NCBI GenBank assembly: GCA_027488845.1
Contig: JAIYBC010000023.1
Span: 42,671-106,670 of the forward strand
Reading direction: 5' to 3'
Length of the DNA: 64,000 nt
Origin: Verrucomicrobiales bacterium
GTDB taxonomy: Bacteria > Verrucomicrobiota > Verrucomicrobiia > Limisphaerales > UBA9464
Position numbers and translations under genes: made by a program. Shown in pieces: positions 55,000 through 63,913 of this stretch (its first letter is position 1; each line of letters opens with the position of its first letter). The notes beneath the pieces were generated by a model that did not search any database, was not told the DNA's origin, and saw only the letters and a list, made by a program, of their open reading frames with translations.

Positions 55000-56586
55000 T
55001 CAGCGTTCCCAGCGGCTCCGGGTCCAGGCCAACAGGCATCCTCCGGCGAAGAGCAACAGGCTTCCCGCCAATGCCAGCAATCCCGTGGGACCGTTTTGCA
55101 GGATCCATCCGCCGGGGGTGGCAACCGCCAGCAGCGCCGCCGATGCAGGCACCTGGGGCAGGTGAGTCCAGCCGCGACGTCTCGCGATCCAGGCCCACGC
55201 GGCGGCCAGGCCGGGCCCCGTCACGAAACCCAACGTCATCGCCGAAGGTTCCGCCGTGGACGAACGGTTCCAGGAAACCAGGAGCCAGCCTGTCAGGACG
55301 GCGTTCCGGAGCCAGTCCCGCCCCGGCTCCGGCACGTCCCTCCAGAAGAGGCCGTGGATGATGAACCAGGCGAAGGCGGCCTGGAGGGCGAGGTTGGCGT
55401 CCGGTGCCGGGAGGCAACGCAGGACGCCGGCGCCGATGAAGGCCCCGGCGACCAGGCCGCTTCGGGCGTCGCGACGCAGCAACGAGGCGACGACCGCCAG
55501 GATCCCGGAGGTCGCCAGCACCCAGGTGCCGCGCCCGTCGATTCCGGGTACGGCCTGGATCCACTCCGACGGCAGGGTCAGGAACGCGGCCGACGCGGAG
55601 AGGCCCGCGGCGGTGCGCAGCAGGGTCGACTCCGACCGGTGGATCGTCGCCTGACGGACGAGGGCCGTTGCCCCGACGGCCGCGAGGAAGGGGAAGAGGT
55701 GTCCGTGCCCGACGGACATGAGCGGGGCGGCTGCGGCGAGGGCCCAGGTGGCGAGCCGCAGGTTCCGTGAAGGCACGCGGACGCAGTCCTCCAGCCGCAG
55801 GGCCGCCACCCAAGCCGCCGCCATGGCCGCCGGGGCCAGGAACGCCGCGGTCATCGGCTGCTTGCCGATGTAGGCGCAGCTCCATCCATGCACGCCGGTG
55901 GCCCCGATCCAGAGCCCGGCGACGAGCAGTGGCAGCCAAGGACGCCCTGGGGACTGGGTGCCGTTGTGGTCCGGCCGTGGAAGCGCGAGCACCGACAGGA
56001 TCAGGAGCGGCAGCACGGCCAGCCAGAAGACGCCGTTGTAGGGCTCCCAGTCGGTCACCGTCCCGGCCCGGACCACCGCCTGCAGCCGCAGCGGCAGGCC
56101 CAGGTTCAGCAGCAGGATTCCCGCGCCGATCGCCAGCAGCCTTCCGGGAATCCGGAACCGGGCGTATCCGCGTCGGACCGCCCAGATCCGCGAGACCGCC
56201 ATCAGCGACGCGGTGGCCACCAGCACCGTTCCCAGCACCGCATCGATCATCACCCCCTGGGTGACCAGGAGGAACGGGGCCAGCGCCAAACCCTGGTCGA
56301 GCACCACGAGCAGCGCGGAGTCGTACCACAGCGCGCGTCGTGAAAGGAGAAGGGCCGTCGCCACGACCAGGATCTCGTAGCCTTCGAGTGCGGCGAAGTT
56401 GAACAGGAGCTTGGCTTCCTCACGCTCCAGGAACCCGGGATCCACCGACAGGCGGTTCAGCGCGAAGAGGAGCAGCGCGGCGCTGCCGAGGAAGAGGGGG
56501 TTGCAGACCAGGAGCCTTCGGAGCCACTCCAAGGCGGTGCGGGCGGAGTCCGGTCCGGTCGTCCGATCGGAAGTTGGCGGGAGCAT
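55000..56586 (-). CDS. Polytopic membrane protein of unknown function
   Basis: The 528-residue protein has about 12 hydrophobic segments, with an N-terminal cytosolic tail before LFLGSAALLLFALNRLSVDP. No transporter or glycosyltransferase motif is evident. I use ATG 56586 (MLPPTSDRTTG). It follows a secreted-protein gene by 86 bases on the same strand. Unrecognised family. Confidence 0.8.
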   Translation of the reverse strand: MLPPTSDRTTGPDSARTALEWLRRLLVCNPLFLGSAALLLFALNRLSVDPGFLEREEAKLLFNFAALEGYEILVVATALLLSRRALWYDSALLVVLDQGLALAPFLLVTQGVMIDAVLGTVLVATASLMAVSRIWAVRRGYARFRIPGRLLAIGAGILLLNLGLPLRLQAVVRAGTVTDWEPYNGVFWLAVLPLLILSVLALPRPDHNGTQSPGRPWLPLLVAGLWIGATGVHGWSCAYIGKQPMTAAFLAPAAMAAAWVAALRLEDCVRVPSRNLRLATWALAAAAPLMSVGHGHLFPFLAAVGATALVRQATIHRSESTLLRTAAGLSASAAFLTLPSEWIQAVPGIDGRGTWVLATSGILAVVASLLRRDARSGLVAGAFIGAGVLRCLPAPDANLALQAAFAWFIIHGLFWRDVPEPGRDWLRNAVLTGWLLVSWNRSSTAEPSAMTLGFVTGPGLAAAWAWIARRRGWTHLPQVPASAALLAVATPGGWILQNGPTGLLALAGSLLLFAGGCLLAWTRSRWER

Positions 56587-56672
56587 GTCTCCCGCTTGGC
56601 AGTTCCCGTGCCAGGGAAATGGCGTGGGCCGCAGGCTGGAGGCCGCACCATCGGCAGCCCCGAGCGGTACGC

Positions 56673-57500
56673 CTACCGACCTTCCGGGAAGTCCCGTCGG
56701 TATCGGCGGAGCAGTTCCTCCGGATCGTTCGGCACCACGTAGATCCTCTGCCGCACCCGCTTCGTTTCGCCCGGCTCCAGCCCTCCGACCGCGGGGTCGC
56801 TGTGCAGGCAGACATAGACGCCTTCGAACAGCTCGTGCGTCCTGTCCGAGGCCGTGGCCAGGATCCAGCGGTTGTCCGAGGAGATGCAGCCGATCAGTCC
56901 GTTGACCGGCCTCAGGCGGGCGATCGGCCGCGGGTTGGCGTCCGCCTCCGACACGCCCGGCATCGGGAACACCTGCCCGCCGAGGTAGCGGGCCTCCGTC
57001 GTCCGACCGGTGTCGTCCAGGAACGTCAGTCCATTGGCGGTGAACACGAACGCGCGTCCGGTGAAGTTCGTCTGGGACCGGCCGGTGAACGCCGCGACAC
57101 GGATGCAGGCCGGCTGGAACCACTGCAGTTCGCTCCGGCCTTTCCCGTGTCGGGTGATCGCGAAGTCGATGGCGAGTCCGTCTTCCACGCACTCCACGGT
57201 GTGCCGTACCTCCACGCCCGGATCCACGCGGGTGAGGAACTCCAGCCTGCGCCCGTCCGCCCGAGCGGCCGTCAGCGAGGTCCGGTGCGGCATCACGGAT
57301 TCCCCCCAGACCCGGTGGTGGGCGCCGGGACGCAGGAACGCCTCGAGATACCAGACCGGCACCGGTCCGCCCGGAAGGCCGGGCCAGTCGAGCGTCAGCA
57401 CGTTGTTGGTCCACGAGACCCGGTGGGGCGGCGGATCACCCCGGAGCGGAATGCCGGAACCCAGGATGGCGGACAGGAGGAATGCAATCGGGCGGATCAT
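56673..57500 (-). CDS. Secreted beta-rich protein of unknown function
   Basis: The 275-residue protein has a signal peptide (MIRPIAFLLSAILGSGIPLRG). The mature part is beta-rich (DWPGLPGGPVPVWYLEAFL, ELQWFQPACIRVAAFTG, NGLIGCISSDNRWILATAS) and resembles carbohydrate-active beta-sandwich proteins in composition only. The ATG at 57500 overlaps the upstream DSP-cytochrome stop (ATGA). Function unknown. Confidence 0.8.
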   Translation of the reverse strand: MIRPIAFLLSAILGSGIPLRGDPPPHRVSWTNNVLTLDWPGLPGGPVPVWYLEAFLRPGAHHRVWGESVMPHRTSLTAARADGRRLEFLTRVDPGVEVRHTVECVEDGLAIDFAITRHGKGRSELQWFQPACIRVAAFTGRSQTNFTGRAFVFTANGLTFLDDTGRTTEARYLGGQVFPMPGVSEADANPRPIARLRPVNGLIGCISSDNRWILATASDRTHELFEGVYVCLHSDPAVGGLEPGETKRVRQRIYVVPNDPEELLRRYRRDFPEGR

Positions 57501-58447
57501 GGCGTCGCAGGAGGGTCGCGATGGCTGCGATGGCATCGCACGCAACTCTCGGTGAGTTTCTTGAAGGTCTTCTCGGTGTCCGATGGATCGTGGGCGGCCC
57601 CAAGTTGCGCAGCCAGGCGGGAAGCCTCTTCCGCCGCTTCCGTCAGCCCGTGCCGGAGTTCGGCGCCGGCGGGGCCGGATCCGTCCAAACGCGCGGCTTC
57701 ACGGAACAGCTCCGACAGACGGGTCGCCATGGCAGACGCGGCCGCCGCCCCGGACGAAGGTCCGAAGGCGTTCCCGCGTTGTCTTCGCAACGCCTCGAAC
57801 TCGTGGTCCACGGCCACCATCGCCCGCACCAACGGTTCCACGGGCGTCCTTTCCGGCAACGGATCCGCGATGCGCGCGATCTCGTCGGGAGGGATGGGCG
57901 GTGCGTTGGTCGCGTCGCGATGCAGTCCGGCGTATCGCGGATCGGTCCCCGCCAGGAGCAGCCAGGCCGAGGCCTGCGGGGCGGTCCATCGATGCAGGGC
58001 CCGGGCGACGGCCGCCGCGGCGGCGGGACCTCGATGACGTCCATGATGGCAGTGGATGTAGAATGGGCCGGGAAGCGTCGAGACGGCCTTCGCCAACCGG
58101 CGCAGAGCGTTCGTCCCCACGCCGTCGTAGCCGATCGGGACGTGGACATACCGCATCCCGTGGACCCGGGCCCGTCCGAGGTCCGGGGCCATGCCGTCGA
58201 CACTCAGCAACGTCCGGACGCCCATGGCCTCCAAGGCCGCGAATCCGGCATCCCCACGCGGCTCGCCACCGCAAAACAGGCCGTGCCCGAGGTCGTGGAC
58301 GTTCTCCAATCCGGGCAACTCGAGGCGCTGCGCCGGAGAAGTTCCCGTCGACCCGGGGCCGGCCGGCTCCAAGACCCCGTCGGAACGTCCCGCGAAGGCC
58401 AGGATGAGCCCGGCCAAGACGAGCCTCCGGAGACGTCGGGGAAGCAT
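57497..58447 (-). CDS. Secreted dual-specificity-phosphatase / cytochrome c fusion
   Basis: The 316-residue protein has an export signal (RRLRRLVLAGLILAFAG), a DSP-type phosphatase domain (about 45-185) with the CX5R loop FYIHCHHGRHRG (Cys133-Arg139), and a C-terminal helical region ending in SCVRCHRSHR, a CxxCH heme c site (Cys302, Cys305, His306). The C-terminal heme position fits a four-helix cytochrome c-prime-like bundle. Heme attachment implies the protein is periplasmic. The pairing of a phosphatase loop with a heme site in one protein is unusual. The stop overlaps the next gene (ATGA). Confidence 0.85.
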   Translation of the reverse strand: MLPRRLRRLVLAGLILAFAGRSDGVLEPAGPGSTGTSPAQRLELPGLENVHDLGHGLFCGGEPRGDAGFAALEAMGVRTLLSVDGMAPDLGRARVHGMRYVHVPIGYDGVGTNALRRLAKAVSTLPGPFYIHCHHGRHRGPAAAAAVARALHRWTAPQASAWLLLAGTDPRYAGLHRDATNAPPIPPDEIARIADPLPERTPVEPLVRAMVAVDHEFEALRRQRGNAFGPSSGAAAASAMATRLSELFREAARLDGSGPAGAELRHGLTEAAEEASRLAAQLGAAHDPSDTEKTFKKLTESCVRCHRSHRDPPATP

Positions 58448-58565
58448 GGGGGGAACATCCCGCGCCGTCCTCCGCGGTGGAAGCCGGGAGTTGGCGCGAC
58501 ACCCGTGCAGGCCGGGATGCGGCTCGACACCCCGGAGCGGTCGCCGGCAGCATGCCGCCCAACTC

Positions 58566-60386
58566 GTGAGTCCACGCATCAAGGTCCTGCTGCAGCTTCC
58601 GGCGGTCCTCCGGCGGTACATCCCGTTGGCCCGGCCGGGATGGAAGCTGCCGCTCGCGACCTTCCTCCTGATGTTGGTCTCGGCCGCCTTGGACGCCTTC
58701 GGCATCAGTCTCCTCGTGCCCCTGATCGACCTGCTCCAGGGCGGCGTCGCCTCCTCGGGCCGCACCGTGTGGATCCTGGACAAGATCCAGTCGGTCTTCC
58801 CGGGGCGTCCGAGGGAGGCCCTGTTGGCGCCGTATGTCGGACTGGTGGTCGCGGCGTTCACCCTCCGCGCCTTGGCCGCCTGGTCGGTGATCCTCACCGT
58901 GACCCGTCTCACGGGTCGCATCTCCGGGAACATGCGCGAGGCCCTGTGCGGCAGTCTGCTCACCGCCCGTCCGGAGGTCTTCGACCGGACCAAGGGGGGG
59001 GAGCTCAACAACCTCTTCACCAACCATCTCGGGTTCGTCGTCCTCGGATTCGAGAACCTGGTCCAGGTCCTCTTCCGTGGCACCCTGATCCTCTCCGCCC
59101 TGGTCTACGTCGTCCTCGAGTCGTGGCAGGTCGCCTTGCTGCTGGTGGTCATCATCCTCCTCGTCGGCGGCCCGGTGGCGCTGCTGCAGGCGCCGATCAA
59201 GCGCCGGGGAGCCCATCAGGGCTCGTTGCAGACCCGCTTTGCGGGACTGCTCAACGACGTCTTCACCGGAATGCGGGTCATCCGGTTCTCCGGCGCCCAG
59301 CCCGAGATGTTCCGCCGGTTCCGGGGAACGGTGGGCGAGTTGGGGCACGCCGAGATCACGAATCGCCGTATCGCCTCGCTTGTCCCCATCCTGCTCGAGT
59401 TCTTCGCCCTGATCTCGGTGATGCTGATCATCCTGATCTCCTTCCACTGGCTGATCCGGGAGAAGCTGCTCGCGGCCAACGAACTGCTCGGGATCCTCCT
59501 CGCCGCATCCCGGATGGTCCCGAACCTGAACCAGGTCGCCACCGCCTACGGCCTCCTCTCCGTCGCCTCCGGGTACATGGAGCAGCTGGAACCCTGGTTC
59601 CGGCTCCCTCGTTTTCCCACACGTCCCTTCGGCGTCCGCGAGTTCGGCGGCATCGGCCGCGAACTGCGTTTCGACTCCGTGGACTTCAGCTACACATCCG
59701 ATCGACCCGCCCTGACCTCCGTCTCGTTCGAGGTTCCCTCCGGCGCCAAGGTCGCCCTCGTCGGGGCCTCCGGCTCCGGCAAGAGCACCGTGGCGGCGCT
59801 GCTCATGCGCCTCCGCGAACCCACGGCCGGTTGCGTCCGGGTCGACGGCGTCGACTACTGGGAGTTCTCCGCCGAGTCCTGGCAACGGCACCTCGGCGTC
59901 GTCGAGCAGGAACCGTTTCTCTTCCACGAATCCATCCGGGCCAACCTCACCTTCGGACTCCCGGACGTCTCCCCCGAACGGATCGCCCAAGCCATCCGGA
60001 CCGCCGACCTCGATGCGGTGATCGCCGCCCAACCACAGGGGCTCGACACCGTCATCGGCGAACGCGGCGCCACCCTCTCCGGCGGACAACGCCAACGCCT
60101 CGCCATCGCCCGGGCCGTCGCCCGCGATCCGCGCCTGCTGATCCTCGACGAGGCGACCTCCGCCCTCGACACCGCCACCGAACGCGAGGTCCAGAAGGCG
60201 CTCGACGCGGCGATGTCCGGCCGCACCACCCTGATCATCGCCCACCGCCTCTCGACCGTCCGGAACGCCGACCGCATCGTCGTCTTCGACCAGGGGCGTG
60301 TCGTGGAGCAGGGCACCTGGGACGACCTCACCGGTCGCGACGGCCCCTTCGCCCGCCTCGTCCGGCTGAACGAATTGAAGGGTTGA
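58566..60386 (+). CDS. MsbA-like ABC exporter (permease fused to ATPase)
   Basis: The 606-residue protein has a six-helix transmembrane half (LATFLLMLVSAALDAFGISLLV onward, about residues 25-320) and an ATPase with Walker A VALVGASGSGKSTVAALLM, signature TLSGGQRQRLAIARAVA and Walker B LLILDEATSALDTATE. It is a homodimeric exporter of the lipid A/drug/peptide type. GTG 58566 is used as start because it gives a short cytosolic N-terminus. The gene is divergent from the DSP-cytochrome gene, 118 bases away. Confidence 0.93.
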   Translation: MSPRIKVLLQLPAVLRRYIPLARPGWKLPLATFLLMLVSAALDAFGISLLVPLIDLLQGGVASSGRTVWILDKIQSVFPGRPREALLAPYVGLVVAAFTLRALAAWSVILTVTRLTGRISGNMREALCGSLLTARPEVFDRTKGGELNNLFTNHLGFVVLGFENLVQVLFRGTLILSALVYVVLESWQVALLLVVIILLVGGPVALLQAPIKRRGAHQGSLQTRFAGLLNDVFTGMRVIRFSGAQPEMFRRFRGTVGELGHAEITNRRIASLVPILLEFFALISVMLIILISFHWLIREKLLAANELLGILLAASRMVPNLNQVATAYGLLSVASGYMEQLEPWFRLPRFPTRPFGVREFGGIGRELRFDSVDFSYTSDRPALTSVSFEVPSGAKVALVGASGSGKSTVAALLMRLREPTAGCVRVDGVDYWEFSAESWQRHLGVVEQEPFLFHESIRANLTFGLPDVSPERIAQAIRTADLDAVIAAQPQGLDTVIGERGATLSGGQRQRLAIARAVARDPRLLILDEATSALDTATEREVQKALDAAMSGRTTLIIAHRLSTVRNADRIVVFDQGRVVEQGTWDDLTGRDGPFARLVRLNELKG

Positions 60387-60454
60387 TTCCCGGGTCCGGG
60401 ATTCGCCGAATCCGGGCGAGGCCGATTCACCCCGCGCCGCCAAATCCTCCTTCC

Positions 60455-60919
60455 ATGGACTCCCGCCCGTTCCCCATCCTCCCGAGCACCGTCTGGGCCT
60501 TCCTGGCTGCGGTCGGCCTTTGGGCCGCGGATCCGCCTTCCGTTCCGGTGCCCAACCCGAGCCCGACCCAACCGACCCAACCGACCGTCGTGCCGAAGCC
60601 CCGCCGGTTCCTGGGCCTGCTGCGCCTTGCACCGAAGTACCACGACGAGGCGGCGATGACCGCCGAAGCCCAGTCGGCGATCGGTCGCCATTTCGAACGT
60701 CTTCAGGCGGCCACCCGGACGGGCAAGGTCCTGCTCGCCGGCCGCACCGACGAACCCAACGACAAGACGCTCGGACTGGTCGTGTTCGAGGCTGCCGACG
60801 TCGCCGAAGCCGAACGGTTCATGTCCGAGGACCCCGCGGTGGTCGCCGGCGTCATGCTCCATGAGGTGCGCCCCTACCAGGTCGCCCTGATGCGCACCAC
60901 GCCCCCCGGCAACCCCTAG
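60455..60919 (+). CDS. Small secreted YCII-like protein
   Basis: The 154-residue protein has a signal peptide (ILPSTVWAFLAAVGLWAADP), a Pro-rich segment (PNPSPTQPTQPTVVPKP) and a C-terminal YCII-like alpha/beta domain (KVLLAGRTDEPNDKTLGLVVFEA, DVAEAERFMSEDPAVVAGVM). YCII proteins are usually cytosolic; export is unusual. Unknown function. Confidence 0.78.
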   Translation: MDSRPFPILPSTVWAFLAAVGLWAADPPSVPVPNPSPTQPTQPTVVPKPRRFLGLLRLAPKYHDEAAMTAEAQSAIGRHFERLQAATRTGKVLLAGRTDEPNDKTLGLVVFEAADVAEAERFMSEDPAVVAGVMLHEVRPYQVALMRTTPPGNP

Positions 60920-60946
60920 CCCCGCCCACCTTCCCCCGTTTCCGCC

Positions 60947-60975
60947 CTTCAACGCTTCAACGCTTCAACGCTTCA
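60947..60975. repeat. Octamer tandem repeat CTTCAACG upstream of the cytochrome-ThuA gene
   Basis: About 3.6 copies of CTTCAACG lie between the YCII-like stop and the next ATG at 60989. The reverse complement of this unit, GCGTTGAA, is the unit repeated downstream of the next gene. Confidence 0.95.
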
Positions 60976-60988
60976 CCCCCCACAGCCC

Positions 60989-63913
60989 ATGCCCCGGTTG
61001 CTTCCTCTCTTCCTGCTGGCCGTGATCGTCGCCCCGGCGGCCGCCGCGGAACCGGAGCCGGTGGTCCGCATGTTGGTCCCGGGCTTCACCGTCGAGGAAC
61101 TCCCGGTCCGGCTGCCGAACCAGAACAACCTCCGCTTCGCGCCGGACGGTTCCCTGACCGCACTCGGCTACGACGGACGCGTGTGGTCGCTCCGCGATTC
61201 CGACGGCGACGGCCTGGAGGATTCCGCGACCCCCTTCTGGGACCGGCCCACCCTCCGCGTTCCCCTCGGAATGACCTGGACCCATCGCGGCCTGGTCGTC
61301 TCCTCGCAGGGAAAGGTGTCCGTGCTGTCCGACGCCGATGCCGACGGCATGGCCGACACGGAGACGGTGTTGGCATCGGGTTGGCCGCGGACCGACGTCG
61401 GCAGCGGCGGCGTGGACGCCACGGCGGCAACGCTCGATGACGCGGGAAACCTCTATTTCGGACTGGTGGTCGCCGACTACTCCAATGCCTACCGGCTCCG
61501 GAAACGCGGCGAACTCGCACCCGCCGAAGTCGAGTGGCTCCGGCAACAGGGACGTCCCGTGGATGGCGATCCCGGCGAGGAGGTCTCCCTCTACGACCTG
61601 CGTTCCCCTCGCGGCACGATCCAGCGTCTCGACACCGCCACCGGCCGTTGGTCGACCTTCGCCACCGGCATCCGCGTCCCGGTTGGACTCGCCTTCGGTC
61701 CCGACGGCGGGCTGTTCGGCACCGACCAGGAGGGCGAGACCTGGATGCCGGACGGCAATCCGCTCGACGAACTGAACCACCTGGTCGAGGGCCGGAACTA
61801 CGGATTCCCGCCGCGCCACCCGCGCTGGCTGCCGGGGCTGGTTTCCGAGCCGCCCGTGGTCGGCTTCGGACCGCAGCACCAGAGCGCCTGCGGACTGGTC
61901 TTCAATTCCCCCCGTTCCCCGGAGCGCCCCGGGGCGACGCCCGAACGGCCGCTCCGTCGTTCGGGTCCCGGACAGGGCGTCTTCGGACCCCGGGATTGGA
62001 GCGGCGACTTCCTGGTGGCCGGACAGTCCCGCGGGAAGCTCTGGCGGGTCGAGACCACCGGCACGCCGGAAGGTCCCGTCGGGCGCGTCCACACGCTCGC
62101 CCGGGCCTCGATGCTGGTGGCCGACGTCGCGGTCTCACCCAAGGGCGACCTGTATCTCTGTGCGCACAGCGGTCCGCCGGACTGGGGCACCGGTCCGCAG
62201 GGTCCCGGACGGATCTTCCGCATCCGCCACACCGATCCGGAGGCGCCCCAACCGGTCCGGAGCTGGGCCGTCTCACCGAGCGAGGTGCGCGTGGCGTTCG
62301 ACCGTCCCTTGGATCCCGATGTGGCCCGCACCGCGGTTCCGGATGGCATCCGGATCGAATTCGGCGAGCACGTCCGTGCCGGCGACCGCTTCGAGGCACT
62401 CAAGCCACCCTACGCCGTGGTGCAGCAGCAGGACGCCACGCCGCGCGGACGTCTCGGGATCCGCTCGGCCCGCTTGGCCGACGGCGGGAAGACGCTCGTG
62501 CTGGAGACCCTCCCGCATCCGCTGGCGGTGACCTACGCCCTGACATTGCCCGGAGTGCGGAAGGCGGGAAGCCCGGGCGCCGGCTTCACCGTGGACCTCG
62601 ACTACGACCTGACGGCGTCGCGGGATCCGGCCTGGAAGCTGCCGAAGGAATCGCCCCGTGCGGCCTGGGGACGTCTCGCCTCCTGGGCGCCGACCCTCCG
62701 TGGTTCCTCCGGCACCGACAGCCGCGAGGTCGCGGGGGAGGCCGGCGACTGGGAGAACGGCCGCGAGCTCTTCCATGGCGGGAAGCTCCAGTGCGCCCGT
62801 TGCCATCGGATCCGCGGCGAAGGGGCGACGGTCGGGCCCGACCTGAGCAACCTCGTCCACCGGGACCGCGGGACGCTCCTGCGAGACCTGCGCGAACCCG
62901 ACGCGACGCTGCATCCGGACTACGTCACCCATGGTGCCACGCTTTCAGACGGCACGGAGGTGGTGGGATTCCTCCGGTCCGACGAACGCGGCGGCGTCCG
63001 GTTGGCCGATGTCGAGGGCCGCGAGCGTCCGCTGGCGGCGTCGGAGGCGGCCACGTTGAAGCCCACCGCGCACAGCCTGATGCCGACGGGCCTTCTCGAC
63101 GGGTTGTCCGCCGAGGCGGTGCGGGATCTCCTGACCTACCTGCAGCACGCACCGACCCCGCGGGAACGCCGCGATGTCACGGCGGCGTTGGCGCGGTCCC
63201 CGGGGCCGACGCCGTCCGCGAAGCCGTTCCGTCTGCTGCTGGTGGCCTCGAAGCAGGACCACGGGCCTGGACAACACGACTATCCGGCCTGGCAGAAGCA
63301 GTGGTCGGAACTCCTGGGCGCACTGCCGGGTACCAAGGTCGAGACCGCCTGGGAATGGCCCGGCCGTGAACAGTGGGGGGCCGCGGACGTGGTCCTGTTC
63401 TACTTCTGGAACCACGACTGGTCCGAAGCCCGATACCGCGAACTCGACGCGTACCAGGCCCGGGGCGGAGGGTTGGTTTTGCTGCATTCCGCGGTGATCG
63501 CGGACAGCGATCCGGAGCGGTTGGCGGAGCGGATCGGCCTGTCTGCGACCCCGTCGCGCGTGAAGTACCGGCACATGCCGTTCCGTCCGAGGTTCGTGGA
63601 CGGCAACCCGTTCACCGTGGACCTGCCCGACCGGCCGTACCTGATCGACGAACCCTATTGGCCGATGATCGGCGACGCGTCACGGGTGAAGCCGTTCGCC
63701 GAGGTCGAGGTGGACGGCGCGGTCCGTCCGTTGGGATGGACCTTCGAGCGGGGTTCGGGACGCGTCTTCACCAGCGTCCCGGGGCACTACACCTGGACCT
63801 TGCGGGATCCGTTGTGGCGGATCGTGTTGCTGCGTGGAGTCGCGTGGGCCGGCCACCGTGACCCGGCCCTGCTTCTCCCCATGGCCACCCGCGAAGCCTG
63901 GATGAGGGAGTGA
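60989..63913 (+). CDS. PVC-type dehydrogenase-like beta-propeller, heme c and ThuA fusion
   Basis: The 974-residue protein has a signal peptide (LLPLFLLAVIVAPAAAA), a six-bladed propeller (about 25-410, e.g. LVEGRNYGFPPRHPRWLP and DLYLCAHSGPPDWG), a linker, a heme c site LQCARCHRIRGEGATVGPDLS near 601 (CARCH), and a C-terminal ThuA-like domain (about 735-960, LVLLHSAVIADSD, FTSVPGHYTWTLRDP). Such proteins are abundant in PVC bacteria and are thought to act in periplasmic sugar oxidation with electrons passed to heme c. ThuA fused after the heme is a recurring variant. Confidence 0.92.
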   Translation: MPRLLPLFLLAVIVAPAAAAEPEPVVRMLVPGFTVEELPVRLPNQNNLRFAPDGSLTALGYDGRVWSLRDSDGDGLEDSATPFWDRPTLRVPLGMTWTHRGLVVSSQGKVSVLSDADADGMADTETVLASGWPRTDVGSGGVDATAATLDDAGNLYFGLVVADYSNAYRLRKRGELAPAEVEWLRQQGRPVDGDPGEEVSLYDLRSPRGTIQRLDTATGRWSTFATGIRVPVGLAFGPDGGLFGTDQEGETWMPDGNPLDELNHLVEGRNYGFPPRHPRWLPGLVSEPPVVGFGPQHQSACGLVFNSPRSPERPGATPERPLRRSGPGQGVFGPRDWSGDFLVAGQSRGKLWRVETTGTPEGPVGRVHTLARASMLVADVAVSPKGDLYLCAHSGPPDWGTGPQGPGRIFRIRHTDPEAPQPVRSWAVSPSEVRVAFDRPLDPDVARTAVPDGIRIEFGEHVRAGDRFEALKPPYAVVQQQDATPRGRLGIRSARLADGGKTLVLETLPHPLAVTYALTLPGVRKAGSPGAGFTVDLDYDLTASRDPAWKLPKESPRAAWGRLASWAPTLRGSSGTDSREVAGEAGDWENGRELFHGGKLQCARCHRIRGEGATVGPDLSNLVHRDRGTLLRDLREPDATLHPDYVTHGATLSDGTEVVGFLRSDERGGVRLADVEGRERPLAASEAATLKPTAHSLMPTGLLDGLSAEAVRDLLTYLQHAPTPRERRDVTAALARSPGPTPSAKPFRLLLVASKQDHGPGQHDYPAWQKQWSELLGALPGTKVETAWEWPGREQWGAADVVLFYFWNHDWSEARYRELDAYQARGGGLVLLHSAVIADSDPERLAERIGLSATPSRVKYRHMPFRPRFVDGNPFTVDLPDRPYLIDEPYWPMIGDASRVKPFAEVEVDGAVRPLGWTFERGSGRVFTSVPGHYTWTLRDPLWRIVLLRGVAWAGHRDPALLLPMATREAWMRE

